Source: CAYIBZ01 sp964361795 (GTDB taxonomy: Bacteria; Patescibacteriota; Minisyncoccia; UBA6257; WO2-44-18). From it: DNA of 19,832 nt. Shown one piece after another: positions 18,995 through 19,832 of the stretch. A model generated the notes under the pieces. It was given only the letters and a program-made list of their open reading frames with translations, made no database searches and was not told where the DNA came from. Position 1 is the first letter of the stretch, and every line of letters starts with the position of its first letter. Location: positions 1-19,832 of the forward strand of contig CAYIBZ010000009.1 of NCBI GenBank assembly GCA_964361795.1. Direction: 5' to 3'. The position numbers and the translations under genes are program-made.

Positions 18995-19672
18995 TCAATG
19001 GCCATCTAATGAATCATAATGAATCCATAAGGAATTCCACCGCTCTGCCAATTTTGCATAGCGCGATTTACTTAATAAAAATGACGAAACGGCATAATCT
19101 ACCCCAACATTGCGCAATTGTTCAAATGTTTTTTCCGAACATTGCCAGAAGAACACCTTAATAGCATCGGCGCCGACCTCTTTAGCAAGATTGGCTCCTT
19201 TAGAAAAATTCCAAAAAGATCTGTTGTATACAATTTTATCTATACCCCTAAGTCTTTTTAGTCCTCGTATCTGGCGTGACAGTCGGGAGCCGACCCAAAT
19301 TCTTAAATGTCTGAACTTTGCAGAAACTTCTAATATATCTTCGGAACTAATGTTTGACTGCCAAAGGTCACAAAAAATTATGGGACAATTTTTGGTTACC
19401 TCCAACACATCTGCTAGGGTAGTTACATTTAGTAGTTTGAGAATTGTAGAAAATTTTAAAAATCTTAAGAAATATCCAAGCAATAAGCCGAATGGTGCAC
19501 TGCCGTGATAACAAAATAAAAACCCATCTTTGCTTTTGCGAATATCCAATTCAATAATGTCAGGCCTATATTTATTTACGGCCAAAATTGCCTTAACAGA
19601 GTTCTCTCGTCCATGTCCCTTGCCGCCAGCATGAGCCATAATTAATGGACGTTTATACGTAGTTGCGGGCAT
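18995..19672 (-). CDS. Glycerophosphodiester phosphodiesterase family protein
   Basis: A 225-aa TIM-barrel protein with the GDPD metal and catalytic pattern: LIMAHAGGKGHGRENSVKAI (first His and ENS), PDIIELDIRKSKDGFLFCYHGS (ExD and second His), then CDLWQ near residue 100 (in place of the usual ExK strand) and VGADAIKVFF. Members hydrolyse glycerophosphodiesters to glycerol 3-phosphate and an alcohol. The usual HRG opening is HAG here. No signal peptide, so it is probably cytoplasmic. It starts about 108 nt downstream of the tRNA-Ser 3' end, in the same orientation, with a TACAAT at 19704-19709 as a possible own -10. GAGAGACC before the ATG is a weak ribosome site. Confidence 0.82.
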   Translation of the reverse strand: MPATTYKRPLIMAHAGGKGHGRENSVKAILAVNKYRPDIIELDIRKSKDGFLFCYHGSAPFGLLLGYFLRFLKFSTILKLLNVTTLADVLEVTKNCPIIFCDLWQSNISSEDILEVSAKFRHLRIWVGSRLSRQIRGLKRLRGIDKIVYNRSFWNFSKGANLAKEVGADAIKVFFWQCSEKTFEQLRNVGVDYAVSSFLLSKSRYAKLAERWNSLWIHYDSLDGH

Positions 19673-19712
19673 TTCGGTCTCTCGATAAAAAATGTTTGTT
19701 TTCTTTATTGTA

Positions 19713-19734
19713 GCTCCGATGCTACGATCGGAGC
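19713..19734. repeat. Palindrome between tRNA-Ser and the GDPD gene
   Basis: GCTCCGAT (19713-19720), loop GCTACG, ATCGGAGC (19727-19734), no T-run on either side. Confidence 0.65.
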
Positions 19735-19780
19735 ACTGATTTTCCAGCCAATCACTTCGCTCTTGGGGAAAATCTAGTGC
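19733..19780. repeat. Dispersed hairpin element, second copy of the groL-leader hairpin
   Basis: GCACTGATTTTCC (19733-19745) pairs with GGAAAATC-T-AGTGC (19766-19780, one bulge), with CCAA/TTGG and loop TCACTTCGCTC inside. The core AGCCAATC-R-CTTCGCTCTTGGG is shared with 12254-12275. It abuts the 3' end of tRNA-Ser. Confidence 0.75.
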
Positions 19781-19832
19781 GGTGGGGGCGAGATTCGAAC
19801 TCGCGAACCCTTGCGGGTTGCACGCTCTCCAA
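19780..19832 (-). tRNA. tRNA-Ser (GGA), partial
   Basis: The right edge cuts the gene in the anticodon loop: TTGGAGA gives T33, GGA and a purine 37. Then come the anticodon stem 3' strand GCGTG, a long variable arm (AACCC-GCAA-GGGTT), T-arm GCGAG-TTCGAAT-CTCGC, acceptor 3' strand CCCCACC and discriminator G. The long variable arm fits Ser. No CCA is encoded. Confidence 0.85.

Noticed and set aside
1..19832. CRISPR array
   Set aside because: The repeats present are tandem without unique spacers or are dispersed palindromes; no cas gene is seen.
1..19832. UGA recoded as glycine, as in some CPR groups
   Set aside because: Several genes end naturally at TGA with overlapping starts (ATGA), and no in-frame TGA is needed to extend conserved proteins.

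Overview
The window looks like a scaffold from a Candidate Phyla Radiation bacterium (Patescibacteria, probably a Parcubacteria-type lineage). This is inferred from gene content and style: low-to-moderate GC, short intergenic spaces, few Shine-Dalgarno sites, several near-leaderless promoters, tRNAs without encoded CCA, repeat-derived insertions inside housekeeping proteins, and many small hypotheticals. TGA is used as a stop (for example at 6450-6452), so the SR1/Gracilibacteria code is not in use. A 100-N scaffold gap lies at 4727-4826.

Layout. Positions 1-92 hold the end of an unidentified gene and its terminator. Positions 115-617 (minus) hold a tRNA gene that appears interrupted in its T-loop by a GIY-YIG nuclease gene plus a complete tRNA-Asp, bounded by 35-bp direct repeats. 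Then come a YfiH/PgeF-like gene (696-1409, +), converging on murD (1390-2619, -), which directly follows tRNA-Met. tRNA-Met and a diverged initiator tRNA fire from back-to-back promoters. Two coupled hypotheticals (2872-3815, -) diverge from tpiA (3883-4668, +). A 133-bp tandem hairpin repeat, in which the N gap lies, joins tpiA to a run of membrane or envelope genes (SIMPL, GtrA, DoxX-like, SNARE/VTT-like; 5048-7340).

A 556-base gap follows, with a candidate small RNA, a 221-bp inverted-repeat element and a GC-rich palindrome. After it come rmuC, a small basic protein on the minus strand, and a nucleotidyltransferase, ceramidase-like lipoprotein and possible PD-(D/E)XK cluster (9321-11686). 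The central housekeeping block is groS-groL, a diverged IMP dehydrogenase and a hypothetical, converging on a minus-strand prephenate dehydratase.

The right end (16783-18764) is a defence or addiction island: a RelE/ParE-type toxin-antitoxin pair, and next to it a small XRE-family HTH gene followed 6 nt later by an ADP-ribosyltransferase-like protein, flanked by 29-bp near-identical repeats. The window ends with a GDPD-family phosphodiesterase and a partial tRNA-Ser(GGA).

The strongest leads are the HTH-ART pair, the tRNA/GIY-YIG/tRNA-Asp cassette with its 8-base anticodon loop, a hairpin that buries the groL start codon and has a second copy elsewhere with compensated arms, and repeat-born peptide insertions in tpiA and murD. 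All assignments come from reading motifs by eye; no database search was run.
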